A stretch of 8,382 bases of DNA from Flavobacteriales bacterium UBA7519 (GTDB lineage: Bacteria; Bacteroidota; Bacteroidia; Flavobacteriales; Weeksellaceae). Positions 1 through 5,486 of the stretch are shown here, piece by piece. The notes under the pieces are model-generated. The model searched no databases. It saw only the letters and a program-made list of their open reading frames with translations, and was not told the origin of the DNA. How positions within the stretch are numbered: the first letter of the stretch is position 1; each line of letters opens with the position of its first letter. The stretch spans positions 1 through 8,382 of the forward strand of contig DLND01000014.1 of assembly GCA_002476905.1 (NCBI GenBank). Reading direction: 5' to 3'. Made by a program: the position numbers and the translations under genes.

Positions 1-411
1 ACAGGCAAAGCTGCCGTTTTGAGCCGTTCTAGTACAGGTTCGGCAATCGATATTTCTTCTTATCCTTTTCCGCTGAAAGTCCTGACCTTCTGGTTCAGAC
101 CGGCATTATTTGACGTTAGAAATTTAAACGGTCTCATTGCTGCCTTAGAAAATTTACTGCTGCTGCTGGTTTTCATAAAAGCAATGCGCACCAGCCCAAT
201 CAGAGCATTCAAGGCAGCGCCTTTTGTAATAAAAGGTCTGGTTATTTTTTTGGTGGTGGGTACATTGGCATTCTCGCAATCAATGGGTAATATGGGGATT
301 ATGATCCGGATGAGGAATATGTTCCTTCCGGGGATGATCATCTACCTGATGTGGATTTTTTCTTATGAACAGCAACTGCTCAGAAACCGCCGGACAAGCT
401 TAAAAAAATAA
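1..411 (+). CDS. Polytopic membrane protein, polysaccharide polymerase-like, C-terminal part (5' end outside window)
   Basis: The frame is open from base 1 to the TAA at 409-411, so the gene starts upstream; the TTG at 19 is only an internal codon. The visible 136 residues hold about three hydrophobic segments (near residues 46-60, 78-92 and 106-121) and end in a basic tail. Two motifs stand out: FRPALFD at residues 32-38 and GIMIRMRNMFLP at 99-110. Both recur with almost the same spacing in the next gene, so the two are probably paralogues. Flavobacterial polysaccharide clusters often carry multi-pass proteins of this kind, which resemble O-antigen or EpsG-type polymerases. That function is an inference, because the N-terminal bulk is missing. 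Only 2 nt separate this stop from the next start, which suggests one operon. Confidence 0.75.
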   Translation, partial: TGKAAVLSRSSTGSAIDISSYPFPLKVLTFWFRPALFDVRNLNGLIAALENLLLLLVFIKAMRTSPIRAFKAAPFVIKGLVIFLVVGTLAFSQSMGNMGIMIRMRNMFLPGMIIYLMWIFSYEQQLLRNRRTSLKK

Positions 412-413
412 CC

Positions 414-1469
414 GTGAAAAACAGAGAGTTGGGCTTTCGCATGGCTTTGTTTCTGTACCACTTACTGTTTGCAGGGATAGCTTACGCTTATTTCCTTTAC
501 AATAAGGGCGATGCGCATAATTATTGGAACCTGACAGAAAATTGGACATCTTATATAGGTATCGGCACCAAAGTCATTAAGCTGATCAATTATCCCTTGG
601 TAGCCGTACTGAAATTGCCCTTTTGGTTCGGCTTGTTGATATATAATCTGATAGGCTTTGTAGCGATCTGGGAACTGTACAGTTTTGCGCACCATTACAT
701 AAGTCCGAAGACTAAAATGGCTGACTTGCAGTTGAAAATCCTTTGTCTACTGCCTAATCTGCACTTTTGGACATCCATTATCGGAAAGGAACCTGTTGTT
801 TTTCTCGCAGTGACATGGATAATGACCCAATATACAGAAGCTAAGTTTTACAGTTTGAAATCAATAGTGGGATGGCTCCTACTGATGGCAATCAGACCGC
901 ACGTCGCCATGTTTCTGCTGCTGGCGTTAATCATCACGGCGGTATGCTCATCAGGCAAATGGTCTTACCGCAAAATAGGGTGGATGCTGGCAGGTCTTTT
1001 GGGCTGTTTTTCCTTGTACATCCTGACGCTGAAACTGTTGAACCGCAACCCCTTCGACATCCAGTATATTCTGGAAAGAAATGACGCATCGCTCATCGCA
1101 TTTCGAAGGGCGAATTCTTACGTGCCAATGATCGATTACAATATCGTGGAACGCTTCTTTGCGCTTAATTTCAGACCCATGTTTTGGGATGCACATTCGT
1201 TCTTGTCATTGATCTTGAGTGTAGAAAATGGTCTCGTGCTACTCTTGCTATCGGGGGCATTGCTTGCCTGTATCCGAGATTTTAGAACCATTACAATTGA
1301 TAGTTTCGCAAAGTTGTCAATGGCTTTTTTTCTGATTTCTTCCTGCTTTTTCATTCAGAGATACGCCTGTTTGGGGATTTTCGTTAGAACCAAAATGATG
1401 TATATGCCCTTTCTGTTAGTAGCAGCGCTCAAAATAATCTTGCCATACGTAAACACTAACAAAAAATAA
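414..1469 (+). CDS. Polytopic membrane protein, polysaccharide polymerase-like
   Basis: This 351-aa protein has about eight to nine hydrophobic segments (near residues 11-29, 61-90, 107-137, 148-178, 186-208, 260-286, 300-320 and 329-345). The GTG at 414 is chosen because it lies 2 nt after the preceding stop and leads straight into the first membrane segment. Visible motifs are GDAHNYW (32-38), LPNLHFWT plus GKE (113-126), IRPH (160-163), FRPMFWD (253-259) and GIFVRTKMMYMP (321-332). The last two match the upstream neighbour, with the same separation (68 versus 67 residues). The topology and the nearby glycosyltransferase suggest a role in making surface polysaccharide, possibly as a polymerase, but no catalytic assignment can be made from sequence alone. 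No hairpin terminator is visible after the stop. Confidence 0.8.
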   Translation: MKNRELGFRMALFLYHLLFAGIAYAYFLYNKGDAHNYWNLTENWTSYIGIGTKVIKLINYPLVAVLKLPFWFGLLIYNLIGFVAIWELYSFAHHYISPKTKMADLQLKILCLLPNLHFWTSIIGKEPVVFLAVTWIMTQYTEAKFYSLKSIVGWLLLMAIRPHVAMFLLLALIITAVCSSGKWSYRKIGWMLAGLLGCFSLYILTLKLLNRNPFDIQYILERNDASLIAFRRANSYVPMIDYNIVERFFALNFRPMFWDAHSFLSLILSVENGLVLLLLSGALLACIRDFRTITIDSFAKLSMAFFLISSCFFIQRYACLGIFVRTKMMYMPFLLVAALKIILPYVNTNKK

Positions 1470-1495
1470 TTCTTCCCACCCTCTCACCCACCTAT

Positions 1496-1546
1496 CCCGT
1501 ACATTCCCCGTACATAGTCCGTACATAATCCGTATAGACCCGTAAC
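1496..1546. repeat. Phased 11-bp direct repeat, unit about CCGTACATANT
   Basis: GTA cores begin at 1499, 1510, 1521, 1532 and 1542, giving spacings of 11, 11, 11 and 10 bp. The first three units carry a full CCGTACAT; the fourth (CCGTATAG) and fifth (CCGTAAC) have decayed. The period is close to one turn of B-DNA, so all copies face the same side of the helix. That would suit a cooperatively bound protein or an array of half-sites. It lies about 70 bp upstream of the candidate -33 element of the 248-aa gene. A regulatory role is an inference. Confidence 0.6.
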
Positions 1547-1614
1547 AAACGCCAAAGCCAAAACGGACATTTTGGGATGAATTGATACAGAACAGGCGCA
1601 GATGCTACATAGTG

Positions 1615-1646
1615 TTGGTTATCCGTTAGTTACTGCTATATATTTG
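1615..1646 (+). promoter_or_regulatory. Bacteroidota-type promoter for the 248-aa gene
   Basis: A TATATTTG box (1639-1646) fits the Bacteroidota -7 consensus TAnnTTTG exactly. A TTGG at 1615-1618 lies 20 bp upstream and suits the -33 element. Transcription would start near 1653, leaving a leader of about 67 nt before the ATG at 1720. Confidence 0.6.
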
Positions 1647-1650
1647 TTCT

Positions 1651-1692
1651 GTCAAAGCACAGTGCTTAGACAGTGCAGGAAAGTCCTGACAC
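1651..1692 (+). promoter_or_regulatory. Two consecutive hairpins in the 5' leader of the 248-aa gene
   Basis: Hairpin 1 pairs AAGCA (1655-1659) with TGCTT (1663-1667), closed by GTC (1651-1653) with GAC (1669-1671) across an A-A mismatch. Hairpin 2 pairs CAGGA (1676-1680) with TCCTG (1684-1688), extended by GTG (1673-1675) with CAC (1690-1692) around one bulged A. The predicted transcript start falls in hairpin 1, so the mRNA would begin with structure. It may stabilise the message or regulate translation. No known riboswitch class is recognised. Confidence 0.45.
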
Positions 1693-1719
1693 GATTATTA
1701 ACATATAAATTTTAAAATT

Positions 1720-2466
1720 ATGCCTAGACAAAAAGGTTTATTTAAGATTGAAGGCAGTATCGATGGAGTAACTTTCTATCGCAATGCCGAAGGTCATTTT
1801 GTAAGAATGGCCGGTGGAGTGAGCAAATCCCGGATTATGAACGATTCGGCATTCGCAAGAACAAGGGAAAACATCAGCGAATTTGGTAACAATGCGAAAG
1901 CAGCCAAACTCCTGAGAGATGCGATGGGCGCTTTGGTAAAAAATGCCAAGGATAGCAGGACTTCCAACAGGCTGATGCAGCTGTTCAACAAAGTCAAAAA
2001 TCTGGATACCGTCTCCCCCAGGGGACAACGGAAAATCAGTATAGCGTTGGAAGATGCGGTGGCTAAGAATTTTCTTCAAAAATTCGATTTTAACAAAAGA
2101 GCCCAGTTAAGCAATGTGTTGAGAAGGACTTTCGACTTGGATCCTTCGGCAGGTACCTTCGCTATCAATGCTTTTGTTCCCGCGCAGGATCTTCTGAAAC
2201 CCGATGGTGCCACCCATGCAACGGTAATCTATGCCGCGCTGGGCTTGGATTTTGACACCGCAGAGTCTGATCTGGTGCAGGCGCTCCCGGTCAACTTCGC
2301 ACTGGATAATGTTCCTCAGGAGCTTAGTCTTTCGCTCGACTTGCCGGACACGTTGCCGTCGGTATTTCAGTTGTTACTCATCGAGTTTTTCCAGGAGGTG
2401 AACACTGTCCAGTATCCTCTCAACAATGGAACGTTTAATGTGCTCAATATTTTAAATGTGAGTTGA
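1720..2466 (+). CDS. Conserved flavobacterial hypothetical protein, 248 aa, orphan gene
   Basis: The gene starts at an ATG preceded by an A/T-rich stretch with no Shine-Dalgarno site, as is usual in this phylum. The protein has no signal peptide and no membrane segment, so it is probably cytoplasmic. The N-terminus is basic with a glycine-spaced pattern (KGLFKIEGSIDGVTFYRN, residues 5-22), followed by VRMAGGVSKSRI and the conserved-looking stretch AFARTRENISEFG (44-56). A helical middle (60-130) has many Lys and Arg residues. The C-terminal half looks beta-rich and ends in an EFFQEVN...YPLNNGTFNVLNI segment. I recall similar proteins of similar length as uncharacterised single genes in other Flavobacteriia, but I cannot name a family with certainty. 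It has its own promoter, structured leader and terminator, so it is a single-gene unit. Its function is unknown. Confidence 0.8.
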   Translation: MPRQKGLFKIEGSIDGVTFYRNAEGHFVRMAGGVSKSRIMNDSAFARTRENISEFGNNAKAAKLLRDAMGALVKNAKDSRTSNRLMQLFNKVKNLDTVSPRGQRKISIALEDAVAKNFLQKFDFNKRAQLSNVLRRTFDLDPSAGTFAINAFVPAQDLLKPDGATHATVIYAALGLDFDTAESDLVQALPVNFALDNVPQELSLSLDLPDTLPSVFQLLLIEFFQEVNTVQYPLNNGTFNVLNILNVS

Positions 2467-2482
2467 TGAGTTCAGCCAATCC

Positions 2483-2519
2483 AAATCCCTTAGCATTCGT
2501 TAGCTAAGGGATTTTTTTT
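2483..2519 (+). terminator. Strong intrinsic terminator of the 248-aa gene
   Basis: A 12-bp perfect stem (AAATCCCTTAGC at 2483-2494 with GCTAAGGGATTT at 2503-2514) has an 8-nt loop and runs into eight T residues (2512-2519). It sits 16 nt after the stop codon. Confidence 0.9.
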
Positions 2520-2705
2520 ATAAAGCAAAGAGCCCTGCAAGCAATCACTAACATCTATAATACCAAAACTAACATCCCACACCAAAAAGATAGGAACAAT
2601 CCCCCATCCAACCAAAAATGAGCCGCCGCAAACAGCCGAGTCCCCACCAAAAGGGACGCAGATTGTAACGTGAAGCATTTTTAACATAAAATTTTAGCAG
2701 CACTG
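2520..2705. other. Gene-free spacer
   Basis: I see no supportable gene here. From about 2525 to 2660 the + strand is rich in A and C and poor in T, unlike the flanks. The open frame on the - strand (2490-2687) starts among the C-rich bases, overlaps the terminator and has no flavobacterial family look, so it is not called. Confidence 0.5.
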
Positions 2706-2708
2706 TTG

Positions 2709-2736
2709 TTGGATTAAAAAATACTTCTTAAATTTG
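2709..2736 (+). promoter_or_regulatory. Candidate orphan promoter upstream of the tandem repeats
   Basis: TAAATTTG at 2729-2736 matches TAnnTTTG, and a TTG at 2709-2711 lies 17 bp upstream (another TTG at 2706-2708 gives 20 bp). No reading frame follows it. A transcript from here would run into the 60-bp repeat array. Such boxes arise easily in AT-rich DNA, so confidence is low. Confidence 0.3.
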
Positions 2737-2840
2737 GTTTGGAAGAAAAAAGATCATTGAATTTTCGGTTATTGCGGAATGCCTCCTTTTAATTAACGCC
2801 AGTTGATTAATATTGGAATCATTTCATTAAAAGTTATTTC

Positions 2841-3110
2841 GTCATTACACAGCTATTTTTACAGACAATCATACTCGTTTTTTTTTATACATTTTTATTA
2901 GGTCATTACACAGCTATTTTTACAGACAATCATACCCGTTTTTTTTATATATTTTTATTAGGTCATTACACAGCTATTTTTACAGACAATCATACCCGTT
3001 TTTTTTATATATTTTTACTACTTCATTACACAGCTAATTTTACAGACAATTATACCCGTTTTTTTTATACATTTTTATTACGTTATTACCACAGCTATTT
3101 ATTTTAGACA
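2841..3110. repeat. Tandem array of a 60-bp AT-rich unit, about 4.5 copies
   Basis: Units start at 2841, 2902, 2962, 3022 and 3082 (the last is partial). Each has a conserved head (CATTACACAGCTATTTTTAC), a middle AGACAATCATACCCG, a run of eight or nine T, then ATATATTTTTATTA. Copies 2 and 3 are almost identical. Copy 1 has one extra T and a C-to-T change; copies 4 and 5 have drifted further, as at the edge of an array growing by slippage or recombination. There are no variable spacers, no strong internal inverted repeats, and all frames hold stops, so it is neither CRISPR nor a coding repeat. Its role is unknown: possibly a protein-binding array, a recombination site or a simple minisatellite. 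Confidence 0.9.
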
Positions 3111-3162
3111 TGATGATAACTGATCTCTTTAGTAGAGAAATGATAAACGCCGCATCGAAAAT

Positions 3163-3194
3163 TTTCTTCCTTGAGTAATAAAAAAATAGCTTTG
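3163..3194 (+). promoter_or_regulatory. Candidate promoter of the small HTH-like gene
   Basis: TAGCTTTG at 3187-3194 matches the TAnnTTTG -7 box. The best -33 candidate is TTTC at 3163-3166, one base off TTTG, with a 20-bp spacer. Transcription would start near 3201, giving a leader of about 104 nt before the ATG at 3305. Confidence 0.4.
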
Positions 3195-3200
3195 GCATAT

Positions 3201-3304
3201 CGACGGTGTTATAATGATCGGCATTGTGGGTTGCTGCTAATCGCTGTGAAACACGACGCAAAATCCTGCGGGGTAGTGGAGACACAGCCTTAATATTAAA
3301 AAAA
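3201..3304 (+). promoter_or_regulatory. GC-richer, probably structured 5' leader of the small HTH-like gene
   Basis: This segment is clearly richer in G and C than the repeats before it and the A-run after it. GCTGTG (3243-3248) can pair with CACAGC (3283-3288), enclosing a hairpin CGCA (3257-3260) with TGCG (3267-3270). A further pairing of GTGTT (3206-3210) with AACAC (3250-3254) would cross the first, so either a pseudoknot or two exclusive folds is possible. I recognise no known RNA class. The pairings were found by eye and were not energy-scored. Confidence 0.35.
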
Positions 3305-3505
3305 ATGAGAATTTTAATCTATCCAAAAGATGTGGCGATACTCTTGGGTTATTCGGAAGGTCATGCACGAAGAATATACAGAAAAATAAAAAATGAACTT
3401 CAAAAAGAAAAAAAGGATAAGCTTTCCATAGTAGAATTTTGTAATTATATGAACCTCTCAGAGCTGGACGTTCGCAAATGCCTAAATCTTGTCCCTCGTA
3501 AGTAA
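3305..3505 (+). CDS. Small HTH-like (excisionase-like) hypothetical protein, 66 aa
   Basis: The ATG at 3305 is chosen over the in-frame TTG at 3224 because the protein then begins MRILIYPKDVAILLGYSEGH, a natural start, whereas the extension would translate the structured leader. The order is a short strand, then PKDVAILLGYSEGHARRIYRKIKNELQ (about residues 7-33), which reads like a helix-turn-helix of the DNA-binding excisionase or MerR-like type, a basic lysine-rich linker (33-40), and a second helical part (VEFCNYMNLSELDVRKCL, 43-60). I recall similar short proteins in Chryseobacterium-type genomes, but none with a known role. No integrase or phage gene is beside it, so it may be a stand-alone regulator. 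A terminator follows 9 nt after the stop. The next gene, a glycosyltransferase, has its own promoter. Confidence 0.7.
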   Translation: MRILIYPKDVAILLGYSEGHARRIYRKIKNELQKEKKDKLSIVEFCNYMNLSELDVRKCLNLVPRK

Positions 3506-3514
3506 TCCCCTAAC

Positions 3515-3544
3515 ACCGTCCTCAATAAAAGGACGGTTTTTTTT
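3515..3544 (+). terminator. Intrinsic terminator of the small HTH-like gene
   Basis: ACCGTCCT (3515-3522) pairs with AGGACGGT (3530-3537) over a 7-nt loop and is followed by eight T residues (3537-3544). Confidence 0.9.
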
Positions 3545-3684
3545 ATCACCAGCAGATGCTAGAAGAACTCTCGCAACCCACCACAAAACCAACAGTGCCG
3601 GATGCACAGATTTCTAAGCCTCAAATGGGGCTAACCAACCCTCCAACACTAAAATCCAGTAACTTAAAACTCCGCTCAAAAAAC

Positions 3685-3692
3685 TATCTTTG
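3685..3692 (+). promoter_or_regulatory. -7 box just upstream of the glycosyltransferase gene
   Basis: TATCTTTG is an exact TAnnTTTG match. Transcription would start near 3699, only about 8 nt before the ATG at 3707, so the message would be nearly leaderless. No good -33 TTTG is seen; the region around 3662-3668 is only weakly similar. Confidence 0.55.
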
Positions 3693-3706
3693 CAAAAAAA
3701 TCTTAA

Positions 3707-4909
3707 ATGGCAAAGCTTTTCCGTATTACAACTGTGCCTGTGTCTGTAGAAAAACTCCTCGGCAAACAGCTGACGTTTATGAACCAGTTCTATGAGGTGA
3801 CAGCAATATCGTCTGATAAAGAGGATCTGGAAATAGTGGGGCAGGAGCTGGGGATAAGAACCAAAGCCATAGAAATGACGCGGAAAATTACCCCAATACA
3901 GGATTTGAAATCGCTTTGGCAAATGTACTGCTACTTCAAAAAAGAAAAACCGGACATCGTACACACGCATACACCCAAAGCCGGACTCATTGGGATGATT
4001 GCTGCAAAACTGACGGGTATTAAAGTGAGATTGCACACAGTGGCTGGATTACCGTTGATGGAAACATCCGGTGTAAAAAGAAGGGTGCTGAACCTAGTAG
4101 AAAAATTAACCTACGCCTGTGCGACGAAAGTTTATCCCAACTCCTATGGATTAAAGGATTTTATTTTGAAAGAGAAATTTTGCCCACCGCATAAACTGAA
4201 AGTAATAGGCAACGGAAGTACAAATGGGATTGACACAGCTTATTTTAATCCAGCACTGTTTTCACCACAGCAGAACAGAGAACTTAGGCAGCAATGGCAC
4301 TGGAAGGAGGATGATTTTGTATGGATATTTGTGGGCAGACTGGTAAAGGATAAAGGGATTAACGAACTGGTAGCGGCATTCAGGCAATTGACAGAGGAAT
4401 TAAATGATCCGGAAAGTGCGCCTAGGAATAGTTCAGCAAATAATATAAAGAACAGAGCGCCCAAGCTTCTCTTGGTCGGACCATTGGAGTCAGAACTCGA
4501 TCCGCTTCTGCCCGAAACATTGAACGAGATGGAACACAATAAAAACATCTTAACAGTAGGCTATCAAAAAGATGTTAGACCCTATCTGGCAGCGGCAGAT
4601 GCCCTGATATTTCCCAGTTACAGGGAAGGATTTCCTAATGTGGTGATGCAGGCTGGAGCCATGGATTTGCCGGCAGTAGTAACCAATATCAATGGCTGTA
4701 ACGAAATAATTAAAAATAACGAAAATGGTATGATTATTTCTGTGAAAAATAAAGGTCAGATTTACAATGCATTACTCAAGTTGATGGCAGACCTTGACCT
4801 GTATAACAAAATGAAATCGGAAGCCAGAGAATACATAGTACAGCATTATGATCAGAAATTAATCTGGAATGCCATTTTAGCGGAATACAGAGAATTGACA
4901 AATAAATAG
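3707..4909 (+). CDS. Glycosyltransferase family 4 (GT-B fold)
   Basis: This 400-aa protein has the usual length and order of a GT4 enzyme, which moves a sugar from a nucleotide donor to a lipid-linked or glycan acceptor at the inner membrane. The N-terminal acceptor domain carries PDIVHTHTPKAG (82-93) and ends near GNGSTNGID (168-176). The C-terminal donor domain has FVGRLVKDKG (208-217), VGPL (257-260) and SYREGFPNVVMQAG (304-317), then NGCNEII (329-335). In the EX7E motif, E307 is present but the second position is Gln315; from memory this Gln is common in the EGFPN subgroup, so it need not mean loss of activity. A polar segment at 231-251 looks like a loop insertion. The donor and linkage cannot be told. 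The setting suggests capsule or O-antigen synthesis, alongside the membrane genes at the window start. Confidence 0.92.
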   Translation: MAKLFRITTVPVSVEKLLGKQLTFMNQFYEVTAISSDKEDLEIVGQELGIRTKAIEMTRKITPIQDLKSLWQMYCYFKKEKPDIVHTHTPKAGLIGMIAAKLTGIKVRLHTVAGLPLMETSGVKRRVLNLVEKLTYACATKVYPNSYGLKDFILKEKFCPPHKLKVIGNGSTNGIDTAYFNPALFSPQQNRELRQQWHWKEDDFVWIFVGRLVKDKGINELVAAFRQLTEELNDPESAPRNSSANNIKNRAPKLLLVGPLESELDPLLPETLNEMEHNKNILTVGYQKDVRPYLAAADALIFPSYREGFPNVVMQAGAMDLPAVVTNINGCNEIIKNNENGMIISVKNKGQIYNALLKLMADLDLYNKMKSEAREYIVQHYDQKLIWNAILAEYRELTNK

Positions 4910-4938
4910 GCGACAAGTGATTCATATTGAGCGAGATA

Positions 4939-4967
4939 TGCAAATGGTTGCACATATTTTTTTTTTT
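4939..4967 (+). terminator. Possible weak terminator after the glycosyltransferase gene
   Basis: TGCAA (4939-4943) pairs with TTGCA (4948-4952) over a 4-nt loop, and a run of eleven T (4957-4967) follows 4 nt later. The stem is short. The 3' arm contains the TTG of the next promoter's -33 element, so the two signals overlap. Confidence 0.4.
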
Positions 4968-4979
4968 AATGTAACTTTG
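4948..4979 (+). promoter_or_regulatory. Bacteroidota-type promoter of the T9SS protein gene
   Basis: TAACTTTG at 4972-4979 is an exact TAnnTTTG match with TTG at 4948-4950, 21 bp upstream. Transcription would start near 4986, about 9 nt before the ATG at 4995. This supports 4995 rather than an in-frame codon at 4917, which lies upstream of the promoter. Confidence 0.6.
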
Positions 4980-4994
4980 CAAAATATATATATC

Positions 4995-5468
4995 ATGAAA
5001 AAAATTCTATACTTTTGGTTAGTGGGTTTCAGCATTATAACTTATAAGGCACAAACCACTGTTTGGAATGGGTCTTCCTGGTCTAATGGTACACCCAATT
5101 CCAACACGGATGTAATAATAAATGGTAATTATTTTCTAAATACAAATCTCAGTTCAAAAAATCTCACAATCAATCCAGGTTTTACATATGCTGTGAAAAA
5201 TGGACAAAGGTTATTGATATATGGTAATTTTACCAACAATGGTAAATTATATTTGGAAAATGATGCGATTCTTACGCAAGTTTCCAATAATTCTGTATAT
5301 TCAGGTACTGGAACAGCTACTGTTGAAAGACAGGCCAATTTGAAGCGGAAGGACTATAACTATTGGAGCGCTCCGGTACAGGGACAAAATATATACAATT
5401 TTTCAAACGGTACTCTTCACCAATATTTCTTTACATACAATGAAGCTGATGATCGATTTTATTCATAA
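4995..5468 (+). CDS. N-terminal fragment of the T9SS-secreted protein (signal peptide plus beta-rich domain)
   Basis: The ATG at 4995 gives MKKILYFWLVGFSIITYKAQ, a Sec signal peptide probably cut near residues 18-20. The start at 4917 in the same frame would put non-signal residues in front and lies upstream of the promoter. The mature part opens with TTVWNGSSWSNGTPNSNTDV, a pattern common at the start of Chryseobacterium-type T9SS cargo, and continues as Asn-, Gly- and Thr-rich short strands such as ISGN-like and LTINPG repeats, suggesting a beta-helix or beta-sandwich. As it stands, the 157-aa product would be exported to the periplasm but would lack any T9SS signal. Confidence 0.6.
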   Translation: MKKILYFWLVGFSIITYKAQTTVWNGSSWSNGTPNSNTDVIINGNYFLNTNLSSKNLTINPGFTYAVKNGQRLLIYGNFTNNGKLYLENDAILTQVSNNSVYSGTGTATVERQANLKRKDYNYWSAPVQGQNIYNFSNGTLHQYFFTYNEADDRFYS

Positions 5469-5486
5469 GGACTAAATAGCTCATCT

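Noticed and set aside
2490..2687. 65-aa reading frame on the - strand
   Set aside because: It overlaps the terminator hairpin and comes from the A/C-rich spacer; composition alone explains the open frame. The CAAAACTA box at 2564-2571 has no partner at a suitable distance.
2841..3110. CRISPR array
   Set aside because: All 60 bp of each unit are conserved; there are no unique spacers, no palindromic repeat core and no cas genes in the window.
3192..3215. Sigma-70-like promoter TTGGCA / TATAAT
   Set aside because: The spacer is only 12 bp, too short for sigma-70, and Bacteroidota use the TAnnTTTG type instead.
3040..3285. 81-aa reading frame on the - strand
   Set aside because: It runs through the leader and promoter of the 66-aa gene and into the tandem repeat, has no recognisable family pattern, and its C-terminal part is just translated repeat.
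3224..3304. N-terminal extension of the 66-aa protein from the TTG at 3224
   Set aside because: The frame is open, but it would use a rare start inside a GC-rich leader, and MRILIYPKDV is the natural beginning of this protein type.
3305..3505. Mobile element or prophage excisionase locus
   Set aside because: The protein looks excisionase-like, but no integrase, transposase, terminal inverted repeats or attachment-site pair is seen nearby.
3556..3795. 79-aa + strand reading frame before the glycosyltransferase
   Set aside because: It overlaps the start of the clear GT4 gene in another frame and contains its promoter; it has no family features.
4917..4994. Start of the T9SS protein at 4917
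   Set aside because: It would put 26 residues before the signal peptide and lies upstream of the -7 box at 4972-4979.
5466..5468. Programmed stop-codon readthrough or code change
   Set aside because: The stop is TAA, other genes here end normally at TAA, and no downstream structure or recoding signal is visible.
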